A stretch of DNA of 35,493 bases from the NCBI GenBank assembly GCA_031257255.1, contig JAIROZ010000060.1:1-35493 (forward strand), written 5' to 3'. The notes beneath the pieces are model-generated. The model was given only the letters and a program-made list of their open reading frames with translations. It did no database searches and had not been told where the DNA came from. The DNA is from Spirochaetaceae bacterium (lineage in GTDB: Bacteria > Spirochaetota > Spirochaetia > Treponematales > Breznakiellaceae). Below, piece by piece: positions 1 to 6,224 of the stretch; position 1 is the stretch's first letter; every line of letters begins with the position of its first letter. The translations under genes were made by a program, and so were the position numbers.

Positions 1-132
1 ACCTATGCCGACTATCTTTCGTGGGAACTTGACCCCCGCGAGCGTTACGAAATTATCCACGGCTACGCCTACAGGATGAATTTTTCTGTTGACCCAAAAT
101 CAATGGCTGCCCCAAGCGCATACCATGGCTAA
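1..132 (+). pseudogene. Uma2 family endonuclease fragment (broken, 5' end outside window)
   Basis: Frame 1 reads through a stretch with the Uma2/DUF820 signature: TYADYLSW, then ERYEIIHGYAYRM, then AAPSAYH. In intact Uma2 proteins this is the N-terminal part of a restriction-endonuclease-like fold of about 180-200 residues, with Glu-Leu-Ile-x-Gly followed closely by a Met-x-x-Pro segment and a His. Here nine extra codons (NFSVDPKSM) separate the Arg-Met from the Ala-Ala-Pro, and a TAA at 130-132 ends the frame just after the His. I see no Uma2-like continuation in any frame up to 285, so the catalytic C-terminal half is missing. Family identification is by motif only; the upstream part lies outside the window. 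Confidence 0.6.
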
Positions 133-162
133 CAGCCTGCCCTGCATGTGATGTTAAGCGCC

Positions 163-191
163 TTGTGTCAAAAGGATATATCTGCAATACT
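163..191 (+). promoter_or_regulatory. possible sigma-70 promoter for hsp20
   Basis: TTGTGT at 163-168 and AATACT at 186-191 are separated by 17 bases, upstream of the hsp20 gene. The match is moderate (three of six and four of six). There is no sign of a CIRCE element. Tentative. Confidence 0.25.
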
Positions 192-221
192 GAACCTGTC
201 CTAAAATAAGACAGTAATAAT

Positions 222-250
222 GGACTTGTCCGGGTTATCGAACAAGTTCA
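222..250. repeat. short hairpin repeat, copy 1
   Basis: An imperfect inverted repeat with arms CTTGT (226-230 region) and ACAAG (242-246 region) around a CGGGTTA-containing loop. A closely similar element sits at 19918-19945, upstream of lspA. Both lie about 15-40 bases before the ribosome-binding site of an unrelated gene, which suggests a small dispersed element or a shared regulatory hairpin. Confidence 0.5.
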
Positions 251-285
251 TTGTTACCTTTTGAGTAAGTATTAAGGAGCAGACA

Positions 286-834
286 ATGGCATATAACCGA
301 AATTTTGATATGGGCGCTTTCTTTGAGAATATAAGCAGAGCGGCGCAGGATTTTGAGAGGAATTTCCGTGAAGGCGGATTTTATGACGGAGCGGATAGAA
401 CGCGGCAGGCTGATGACGCTTTATACACAAAAGACGGCAGAAATGGCAATGAGTATGCGGCGTTTTCGTACCCTCAGGCAAACATTTACAAGACGACGGG
501 TGCCGGCGGCGGAACGCCCGGCGCTCTGGTATTTGAATTTGCGCTGGCAGGTTTTGATGAACAGGATATAGACCTTTCATTTCAAGGCGACAATATGGTA
601 CTATCGGCGCGGAAACAGCAAGGCGTTTCCAATGCGGCAGACGGCGAAATTCCAGCATATCTTAGGCGGGATATTACCTTTCAGCCTGTAGAAAACCGCA
701 AATTTTCCGTTCCCTCGGAAGAATACGCGCAAGAGCAAGTCAAGGCGGTCTTCAAAAACGGACTGCTTACAGTTACCATACCCCCTAAACAGGCGGCTGA
801 ACCAAAAAATAAAGTTTCAATCAATACTGATTAG
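286..834 (+). CDS. Hsp20/alpha-crystallin family small heat-shock protein
   Basis: A 182-residue protein with an alpha-crystallin domain at about residues 63-170. The domain opens with PQANIYKT, continues with FEFALAGFDEQDIDLSF (strands 2-3), has a later RRDITFQPVENRKFSVP segment, and ends with the NGLLTVTIP strand. Ile-x-Ile/Val-type motifs of this kind mediate oligomer contacts. Small heat-shock proteins bind unfolding proteins in the cytoplasm without ATP and hand them to DnaK/ClpB. The N-terminal 60 residues are Gly/Asp/Arg-rich and variable, as usual. The start is well supported by AAGGAGCAGACA directly before the ATG. The gene is the first after the broken left-edge region and is followed 14 bases later by an unrelated permease. 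I see no heat-shock operator, so its regulation is unknown. Confidence 0.9.
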   Translation: MAYNRNFDMGAFFENISRAAQDFERNFREGGFYDGADRTRQADDALYTKDGRNGNEYAAFSYPQANIYKTTGAGGGTPGALVFEFALAGFDEQDIDLSFQGDNMVLSARKQQGVSNAADGEIPAYLRRDITFQPVENRKFSVPSEEYAQEQVKAVFKNGLLTVTIPPKQAAEPKNKVSINTD

Positions 835-848
835 ACGGATTCCAACTT

Positions 849-1730
849 ATGATAACTCTTATAATTTCCGGCTGGACGCCGCTGGCGCTTGCGTCTATGG
901 GGGCGCTTTGGACTGAATTAGCCGGCTGCCTCTGCGTTTGCATAGAAGGATTTATAGCGCTGGGGGCTTTTGTTTCATATATTGCATATATTTTTTTTGC
1001 GGCAAATATGGCGGCGGCGGTTTTTTCCGGCGCGGTATTTTGCGCTCTTTGTGCCTTAGCCCTCGTTTTTATTATCTGGAAATTACGCCTGAACATTTTT
1101 GTATCGGGACTTGCCTTCAATCTTATTGCCGAAGGATTTTGCGCGATAGCCTCGCGGCGTATCTTTGGCAGCGCGGGTGTACTGCGGCTTGATGCCGCAG
1201 TACACGCGCACGGCGTCTTTACAAGCACTGCCGTCTGCGCTGTTGTACTTAGCGCTGCAGCGCTAAGATGGACGCTTGCGGGACGCCGTCTGCGAGCTGC
1301 CGGACTTTCCGCAGGAACGGGGCTTACTTTGGAAGCGGCAAGGGAAAGCGCCCTGTCTCCAGAGCGGTATTTTTTTGTAAGTTGGGCGCTTGCCGCTGTC
1401 CTTGCGTCAACCGCCGGTTCCGCCATGCTCTTTAGATTAGGGGCTTATGTTCCTTATGGAACTGCCGGGCGCGGCTGGCTTGCGCTTGCGGCTGTTTTTA
1501 TGGGTTTTAAAAAACCTGTAATTACGGCGGCTGCGGCATTGGCGTTTGCCGCCGCGTCTGTACTCAGTTCATCTGTAACAGGGACTTTTGCTATTTCGCC
1601 GCCGTTTTCAACGGCGCTGCCGCTGCCGCTTTTGCCGGCGCTGCCATTTATCGCGGCGCTGGCGCTCTATGTACTCTCGTGCGCCGCTGCCGGTTATTTG
1701 CCGTCTCTATTCAAGTCCATAAGATTTTAG
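849..1730 (+). CDS. ABC transporter permease, simple sugar/nucleoside (RbsC/NupQ-like) type, orphan
   Basis: A 293-residue, very hydrophobic protein with about eight membrane segments. The N-terminus (TPLALASMGALWTELAG, then CIEGFIALGAF) matches the start of the permease family that includes YufQ/NupQ and TmpC-associated RbsC-like permeases (normally TPL..AAxGG..E..G then NIG.EG...GAF). The later LRLNIFVSGLAFNLIAEG and the loop GRGWLALAAVFMGFKKP (normally GRGFIALAAVIFG) fit the same family. Such permeases work as heterodimers with a second permease, an ATPase and a binding lipoprotein to import nucleosides or sugars. None of these partners is in the window. The gene starts 14 bases after hsp20 with no clear Shine-Dalgarno, so it may depend on read-through. 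Its 3' end overlaps the convergent regulator by 24 bases. Two perfect inverted repeats lie inside it. Confidence 0.75.
   Translation: MITLIISGWTPLALASMGALWTELAGCLCVCIEGFIALGAFVSYIAYIFFAANMAAAVFSGAVFCALCALALVFIIWKLRLNIFVSGLAFNLIAEGFCAIASRRIFGSAGVLRLDAAVHAHGVFTSTAVCAVVLSAAALRWTLAGRRLRAAGLSAGTGLTLEAARESALSPERYFFVSWALAAVLASTAGSAMLFRLGAYVPYGTAGRGWLALAAVFMGFKKPVITAAAALAFAAASVLSSSVTGTFAISPPFSTALPLPLLPALPFIAALALYVLSCAAAGYLPSLFKSIRF
1177..1205. repeat. perfect 12-bp inverted repeat inside the permease gene
   Basis: The arms GTGTACTGCGGC (1177-1188) and GCCGCAGTACAC (1194-1205) are perfect complements around a 5-base loop. They lie inside codons for the non-conserved middle of the permease and would form a strong hairpin in either the mRNA or the DNA. 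Confidence 0.8.
1248..1267. repeat. perfect 20-bp palindrome inside the permease gene
   Basis: CTTAGCGCTGCAGCGCTAAG is its own reverse complement over 20 bases, only 42 bases after the preceding inverted repeat. It has no loop, so it is a better candidate for a protein-binding site or a cruciform than for an RNA hairpin. Confidence 0.8.
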
Positions 1731-2594
1731 AAGCGGGAAGAGGTATGTGCGCTGTATGTCCATACTTGCGGCGGCTTTTTTCCGGTTGCCGTCAAATTCC
1801 GCCAGAACTTTCTTTATGAACGCCGCCTTAAATGCGTCCAAAGCGTTTTTTAGGGTTGAATGTACATCAATCTGAATCGAATCGAGCGCCATAAACGCGC
1901 CGGGTTTTAAGTCATCCGCGCTTACAGTATCGTATGCCGCTCCCGGCATGGCATCAGCCGAAGCCGCCGCCTTGTTAAGGCACACCGCCTCTATGCGGTT
2001 TTTTAGTTCGCGGACATTGCCTGTCCAACGATGTGAACGCAGCGCTTCACATGCCGCGTCATTAAAGCCCGAAATTTTAACGGCGCAGGCGCGGCTGTAC
2101 CTGTCCAAAAAATATTCCGCGAGCGGCAGTATGTCCTCCGGTCTTTGACGGAGCGGCGGAAGATATACAGGCAAAAGCCCCAATTTTGCCGCCAATTCGT
2201 TGTTTAACGCGCCGCTCTTGCTCTCAGCATCCCAATTTTTCCGCGTTGTAGAAAAAATAACGGTTTGCGGAGGAATAACCGAAAGCCACGCTAACAAAGA
2301 TTCCTGCCCGGCAGCGTCCATTTCAGCCGGTTCCACAAGGAGTACGGCGCTGTCTTCTTGGTCTAATGCCGGCGGACTGGAGAAGAACGGGCAGTTTATT
2401 ATTGTAAGCGGAATATCAGGGCGTGAGGCGCGTAGAACCTCGCGGACAAATGCCCGTTTACCCGCGCCCGCTTCTCCCATAACCAGCACCGGTGTATTGG
2501 ACTTAGCAAAGCGTACCGCAAGGTCTATTTTTTCGCGCATTATTCCGTTTTCCGGCGCAAAAAAACAGCCGGCTCCGTATTCTTCGTTGTTCAT
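1707..2594 (-). CDS. AAA+ regulator related to sigma-54 activators, lacking the GAFTGA loop; Fis-type HTH
   Basis: A 295-residue protein with the body of a bacterial enhancer-binding protein but no receiver domain. Walker A is GEAGAGKR (about 40-47). The segment LPPLRQRPEDI (about 145-155) is the family's Arg-finger region and TGNVREL (about 191-197) is sensor II. The last 40 residues carry a Fis-like helix-turn-helix (GNRKKAAASMDIQ). Between the NCPF strand (about 67-70) and the Walker B position only about 12 residues remain, so the loop bearing GAFTGA, which contacts sigma-54, is absent. Walker B reads AVLLVEP instead of FLDE, with Asp replaced by Val. By family knowledge it probably cannot open sigma-54 promoters and may act as a DNA-binding repressor or scaffold. 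Its start codon overlaps the coaD stop (ATGA), so the two are likely co-transcribed. Confidence 0.8.
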   Translation of the reverse strand: MNNEEYGAGCFFAPENGIMREKIDLAVRFAKSNTPVLVMGEAGAGKRAFVREVLRASRPDIPLTIINCPFFSSPPALDQEDSAVLLVEPAEMDAAGQESLLAWLSVIPPQTVIFSTTRKNWDAESKSGALNNELAAKLGLLPVYLPPLRQRPEDILPLAEYFLDRYSRACAVKISGFNDAACEALRSHRWTGNVRELKNRIEAVCLNKAAASADAMPGAAYDTVSADDLKPGAFMALDSIQIDVHSTLKNALDAFKAAFIKKVLAEFDGNRKKAAASMDIQRTYLFPLLKSYGLE

Positions 2595-3088
2595 ATATTT
2601 GTCCTCATTTTGCTTAAAACTGCGGAGTACACCACAGGCGGAAGCAAAGCCTCCGCGTCTTTTCCAAAGATAAGGAGTTCACGCGCCGCTGATGAACTAA
2701 AATGCGCGTATTCAGGACGTGGAAACAAAATTACTGTTTCGATATTGCCGTCAATATGATGGTTCCAGTAAGACAAATCGTTCTCTTTTATAAAATCATT
2801 TACATTACGCGCTCCGCGTATCAAAACTTTTATATCTTGTTTTTGCATATAATCAACTACAAGCGTATCACATGAATCTATATATATATTTGAATATTGA
2901 TGCCGCAATTCTAAAATCATTTTAGAAAGCAGTTCTATCCGTTCAGGAACTGTAAACAAACAATTTTTGTTAGTATTATGCGCCACGAGTACGGTAAGAT
3001 TATTGAACAATGCCGCCGCCCTTTTGATAATATCGAGATGTCCGAATGTGGGCGGGTCGAATGAACCCGGAAATACCGCTTTTATCAT
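2591..3088 (-). CDS. coaD: phosphopantetheine adenylyltransferase
   Basis: This enzyme transfers AMP from ATP to 4'-phosphopantetheine, the fourth step of coenzyme A synthesis in the cytoplasm. The 165-residue product is of normal length for CoaD. It starts with VFPGSFDPPTFGH, the nucleotidyltransferase HxGH-type motif in its CoaD form, contains LIRGARNVNDF in the middle, and has SSSAARELL near residue 126 (the ISSS.VRE motif). A longer in-frame opening to 3130 exists, but the ATG at 3088 is preceded by GGAG at the right distance and the extra 14 residues do not match the family, so the shorter form is chosen. It follows the secreted protein gene by 10 bases and overlaps the AAA+ regulator by 4, so it sits inside a four- or five-gene minus-strand unit. 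Confidence 0.95.
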   Translation of the reverse strand: MIKAVFPGSFDPPTFGHLDIIKRAAALFNNLTVLVAHNTNKNCLFTVPERIELLSKMILELRHQYSNIYIDSCDTLVVDYMQKQDIKVLIRGARNVNDFIKENDLSYWNHHIDGNIETVILFPRPEYAHFSSSAARELLIFGKDAEALLPPVVYSAVLSKMRTNI

Positions 3089-3098
3089 GGCATCTCCA

Positions 3099-3902
3099 TT
3101 ACGGCGCGTGTGAACGGTCGCCGTAGGCAAGGGAACGGTACGCCCACCAGCAGGCTACAGCCGAACCGGACATTGCCGGAATAGGAAATGCCAGTACCAT
3201 ATCGGTTGTATCGTCAACAATGCTTACAGGCGCGGTTTTGGAACGCAGACCTTTTAGCGCCAGTTTTGCGAATATGCCTGAAGAGATAGTCCAGCCGCTG
3301 TTAAACAGCGTAAATGAAGCCTGCGAGCCAACCTGAACCGAGGGTCCCAGCCTGTGGCGCGATACATCGTAGGCAAATATACATGTAACTGTAAAGCCTG
3401 TGCCGGTATTTGCGGGAATTACAACAGATACCGATGTAGAACTTATATCGGCAAAAGAAATTCCCGCGTCTATTCCGGCTTGAAAATACTTGCGGCTGGA
3501 AAATGGATATAAACGCAGTCCGCCGGAAAGAGTAATGTTTTTAAATGATATACTTTCTTCCAGCAGTGTATTTGTTTCGCTAGAATACATAAAACTCATT
3601 GTAACATACATCCATTGCAAAAACGGCGAATATCCCGCGCTGGCAGATATAAAAAACGAATGTTCCAATTCCCATTTTCCGTTTAGAACATCATAAAATG
3701 AGTAGTAATTAGCGCCTATTCCCGCCCCCGCGTCAACATAAAAATTACGTTTCTGAAACTGATTTTGGGAAACAGGAAGTACATCCTGCGCGGCAGAGTC
3801 TGCGTCTTGCGCGTATATATCTGGAACGGTACAAATAAAAGTGAATAAGAAAATATATAAGAAAAAGCGCGGCGTGGGTTTTGTATTCATTTTTATATTC
3901 AT
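3099..3902 (-). CDS. secreted beta-rich protein, possible outer-membrane barrel
   Basis: A 267-residue protein whose N-terminus has a basic stretch, a hydrophobic core (FFLYIFLFTFICTV) and an AQ-D signal-peptidase-I type cleavage site near residue 32. The mature part is rich in alternating aromatic and small residues with many Gly, for example YVDAGAGIGANYYSFY, FFISASAGYSPFLQ, SGGLRLYPF and GIDAGISFAD. This pattern is typical of small outer-membrane beta-barrels, and the segments could be strands. I recognise no named family. The start at 3902 overlaps the stop of the nucleotidase gene (ATGA) and has AAGGG upstream, whereas the second Met has no ribosome-binding site. The protein ends without the C-terminal Phe/Trp seen in proteobacterial porins, so barrel status is inference. 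Confidence 0.7.
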   Translation of the reverse strand: MNIKMNTKPTPRFFLYIFLFTFICTVPDIYAQDADSAAQDVLPVSQNQFQKRNFYVDAGAGIGANYYSFYDVLNGKWELEHSFFISASAGYSPFLQWMYVTMSFMYSSETNTLLEESISFKNITLSGGLRLYPFSSRKYFQAGIDAGISFADISSTSVSVVIPANTGTGFTVTCIFAYDVSRHRLGPSVQVGSQASFTLFNSGWTISSGIFAKLALKGLRSKTAPVSIVDDTTDMVLAFPIPAMSGSAVACWWAYRSLAYGDRSHAP

Positions 3903-4525
3903 TTTGAAAACCCTTCAGCGCCGAACAAATTCAGAGCGCCTGTTTTCCATTCGTAAGCGGCTTCCAGTACAAGGCGTTCTACTTCAAGCCAATTATCGGC
4001 GCGGGGCGGGGGAAGCCGGCGGTTTGTCGAATTAGTAAAGACTATTGTATGGCAGCCGTTTTCGCGTAGTTTGATAACATTTTGCGGAGCATCGTCTATG
4101 TATACATGAGCGCCGACCGCGCCTTTATCCTGCATAAAACAGAGGTCCCAGTAAGGTATTGCGTGTGAATCAAGCCATTCGACTGTCTGTTCAATAGTGG
4201 TTTTGTGGTAATGTTTGATAAATAATCTGTGCGTTATGATGCGTATTCTTATGCCTTTCATTGAAAGTTTGCGGAGTACGGCGGAGGCGTGTTTTAGCGG
4301 CTTCATTTCGCGGAAGAGTCCGCGCTCGCCTACGGCAAAACGGTGCAGGCGTTCATAGCCGCCAAACTCCTCCAGCCCCCATTCATCCAGACCAAAACTT
4401 ACTTCTTTTGTAAGCGCTTCTTCCGGCTTGTCCAGCCATTCGGCGGCTATTTTCCTCAACTGTCCGTAAAAATCGCCTACTACGCCGTCAAGGTCAACGC
4501 CCAAAATAAAACCGCTCTCTTCCAT
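3899..4525 (-). CDS. HAD-superfamily 5'(3')-deoxyribonucleotidase-like protein
   Basis: A 208-residue protein matching the NT5C-type HAD phosphatases. Motif I is GVDLDGVVGDF (about 9-19), with the nucleophile Asp and the second Asp two residues later. Motif II is RIITHR (about 95-100). The motif III Lys is in FMQDKGAVGAH and motif IV is VYIDDAP (about 141-147), with the two acidic Mg2+ ligands. Members remove phosphate from deoxyribonucleotides or related small phosphates; the substrate here cannot be told from sequence. All catalytic residues are present and the length is normal. It is the first gene of the compact unit that runs on into the beta-rich secreted protein, coaD and the AAA+ regulator, but its chemistry has no obvious link to those genes. 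Confidence 0.8.
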   Translation of the reverse strand: MEESGFILGVDLDGVVGDFYGQLRKIAAEWLDKPEEALTKEVSFGLDEWGLEEFGGYERLHRFAVGERGLFREMKPLKHASAVLRKLSMKGIRIRIITHRLFIKHYHKTTIEQTVEWLDSHAIPYWDLCFMQDKGAVGAHVYIDDAPQNVIKLRENGCHTIVFTNSTNRRLPPPRADNWLEVERLVLEAAYEWKTGALNLFGAEGFSK

Positions 4526-4563
4526 GACTAAATCATATCACAGAAGGAGCGGGTAGGGTAGGG

Positions 4564-4588
4564 CGGCAGCCGGGGCTTACGGCTGCCG
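4564..4588 (-). terminator. GC-rich hairpin after the lipoprotein gene
   Basis: The arms CGGCAGCC (4564-4571) and GGCTGCCG (4581-4588) form a perfect 8-bp stem with a 9-base loop, 13 bases past the stop of the minus-strand lipoprotein gene. There is no U-run, so if it ends transcription it would need help. It may instead be an mRNA-stabilising hairpin. Confidence 0.4.
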
Positions 4589-4601
4589 TTTCCGTTAAAG
4601 A

Positions 4602-6011
4602 TTACAGTATAGGTATTTCCACACCGTCTTTCCAGTTTATTGAGCCGTTACCGTCATTGTTTACGGTAACGTTAAGGAATTTGCGGTAAGTGGGAATTTT
4701 GCCAATAACAAATGTATAGGTTCCGGCAGATGGTTTTTCTGACCAGGAAACAACACCATCAGAAGAATTGCCGTATCCCGCGCAATCGGCGCTATATTGG
4801 TCTGCGTATCCAACTGATGGAACATCGACTGTAAAAACGCCGACCCACATTTCATCGTTACGTCCTTTTATAGAAAAGACACCGTCAGGTATTGGTCTTG
4901 TACTGTTAGTATTAAATACAATGCCAAATGTGCCGGAGCCGGCGGCTTCTTTTGCTTCAACCTTGATGTAAACCTTGCCGTTAGATTCCGCCGTTACTTT
5001 TTTATACGAGCCCCAGCCCGTGTCTTCATTCTTAAAAAATACTTTTCCATCTTCGCCAAATTGAGCGCTTACCTTGATGTCGCAGGTTTTGCCGCTATTA
5101 CCGGATTTGCTGTCGCTCCACCAGATATAGTAATTTTTCTTTTCGGCTGCGCTGAATTCATACCATTTTGTTTCTCCAGCGGCAATTTCGCCGTCTTCCC
5201 AAGCGCCCGCCGTAATGGTTTTGGGGTTTACCGGATTTTCGGCGGGATAAGAAGCCTTCGATTTTAATGCCGCGCTGTATATTGCGTGAACTTCCAGAAC
5301 CGCGTTAATAGTATGTTCAACTGTGCGTTTCGATGAATCCAAATTGCCATACACACTAATTCCAGAATTTGCATTGGCTTTTGCTTCGTCGATCTTCTCG
5401 TTAAAAAAATCAATTTGAGGGTCTGCCAATTCTTTAAAGCCTTTGTAAGCAAAGTAACCGTACATTTTTTCGAGCCATGCGTTTTTTGTCCCAGCCGACC
5501 AAGAACCTAGCAAATAAGTCAAACAGGTATTTAATTCTGTCTTTTTTGCCGTAATACGCACCCGCAGAACCGCAGATTCGATTCCTTTGTTGAGTTCATC
5601 TTTATTTTTGAACTCTTTGGCGGCAAGCGATTTGGCAATCTCTGCCTTTTGTTCTTTTGGAAGTTCTGAATAGGATTTCCATACATTGCTGTCGAGCTCA
5701 AGCGCGCTGAATTTTTCTTCGGTTAGAAGTTTTGACAATTCATCTTCTGATTTTGCCGTGTTGAATTCGTCAAGCGCCTGTTCCTGCTTCTTTTCTTCCT
5801 CCGTTTTGGGCGGCGGCGCGTTATCCGTGCCGTTGTTTCCGTTGTCGCAGGCGGCAAATGCCAAGCCCAACAGCAGAGCGCCTAAGCCTGCCGCCGCGCA
5901 TAGCCGCGCCCTCTTTTTTTGCGTAAGTGAGACGCCTCTCCCCGCGCAAACGGTAAAGGGTTCATTTGTAAACCGCTTAATACAATCCGCGCCAAAAATT
6001 TGTTTTGTCAT
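4602..6011 (-). CDS. hypothetical lipoprotein with a PPC-like beta domain and an unusually long leader
   Basis: A 469-residue protein exported as a lipoprotein: hydrophobic ARLCAAAGLGALLLGLAFAAC with the lipidated Cys at residue 55. The ATG has an excellent AAGGAG site, so the charged 37-residue stretch before the hydrophobic core appears genuinely translated. After a Lys/Glu-rich helical region (about 70-230) comes a beta domain at about 255-355, GAWEDGEIAAGETKWYEF through SGTFGIVFN. It resembles the bacterial pre-peptidase C-terminal (PPC-like) domains that are common in Treponema lipoproteins. A last domain (about 365-469) is also beta-rich. No enzyme motif is seen. It is divergent from potD, with 213 bases between the start codons, and is separated from the downstream nucleotidase by a hairpin. 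Confidence 0.75.
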   Translation of the reverse strand: MTKQIFGADCIKRFTNEPFTVCAGRGVSLTQKKRARLCAAAGLGALLLGLAFAACDNGNNGTDNAPPPKTEEEKKQEQALDEFNTAKSEDELSKLLTEEKFSALELDSNVWKSYSELPKEQKAEIAKSLAAKEFKNKDELNKGIESAVLRVRITAKKTELNTCLTYLLGSWSAGTKNAWLEKMYGYFAYKGFKELADPQIDFFNEKIDEAKANANSGISVYGNLDSSKRTVEHTINAVLEVHAIYSAALKSKASYPAENPVNPKTITAGAWEDGEIAAGETKWYEFSAAEKKNYYIWWSDSKSGNSGKTCDIKVSAQFGEDGKVFFKNEDTGWGSYKKVTAESNGKVYIKVEAKEAAGSGTFGIVFNTNSTRPIPDGVFSIKGRNDEMWVGVFTVDVPSVGYADQYSADCAGYGNSSDGVVSWSEKPSAGTYTFVIGKIPTYRKFLNVTVNNDGNGSINWKDGVEIPIL

Positions 6012-6157
6012 AATTTACTCCTTAGTTGACAAAAATTAACGCCTCATACGAAGCGCAAAATCAATCTAAAAAAACACGCGGACGCCGCAAAATTTTTATT
6101 ATTTACTTTATGACAATTATCATACTTTGTTTTCCGGGCGCTCTTGGCGCGGCGCTT

Positions 6158-6207
6158 ATTTTACGGCATTATAGATTTTACGGTGGATTTATGCCGTAAA
6201 ATCTATA
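6158..6207 (+). promoter_or_regulatory. leader with two mutually exclusive hairpins upstream of potD
   Basis: Three arms overlap. Arm A (6158-6169, ATTTTACGGCAT) is perfectly complementary to 6191-6202. Arm B (6170-6183, TATAGATTTTACGG) is perfectly complementary to 6194-6207 over 14 bases with a 10-base loop. Both compete for the same third arm, so only one stem can form at a time. The third arm ends 5 bases before the GGAG ribosome-binding site of potD, so the choice of stem could control start-site access. No known riboswitch class is recognised. Confidence 0.55.
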
Positions 6208-6224
6208 CAATTATGGAGAACTTA

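Noticed and set aside
272..658. A 128-codon minus-strand frame opposite hsp20.
   Set aside because: Shadow of the alpha-crystallin gene, which has clear domain motifs and a good start.
821..1426. A 201-codon minus-strand frame opposite the ABC permease.
   Set aside because: Composition is a shadow of the hydrophobic permease codons, with no conserved motif; the permease matches a known family.
3089..3130. Longer coaD start at 3130.
   Set aside because: The extra 14 residues do not match CoaD, whose N-terminus begins close to the VFPGSFDP motif, and the ATG at 3088 has its own GGAG site.
6144..6224. Longer potD start at a TTG at 6144.
   Set aside because: It would translate through the hairpin leader and place 27 residues before a proper signal peptide.
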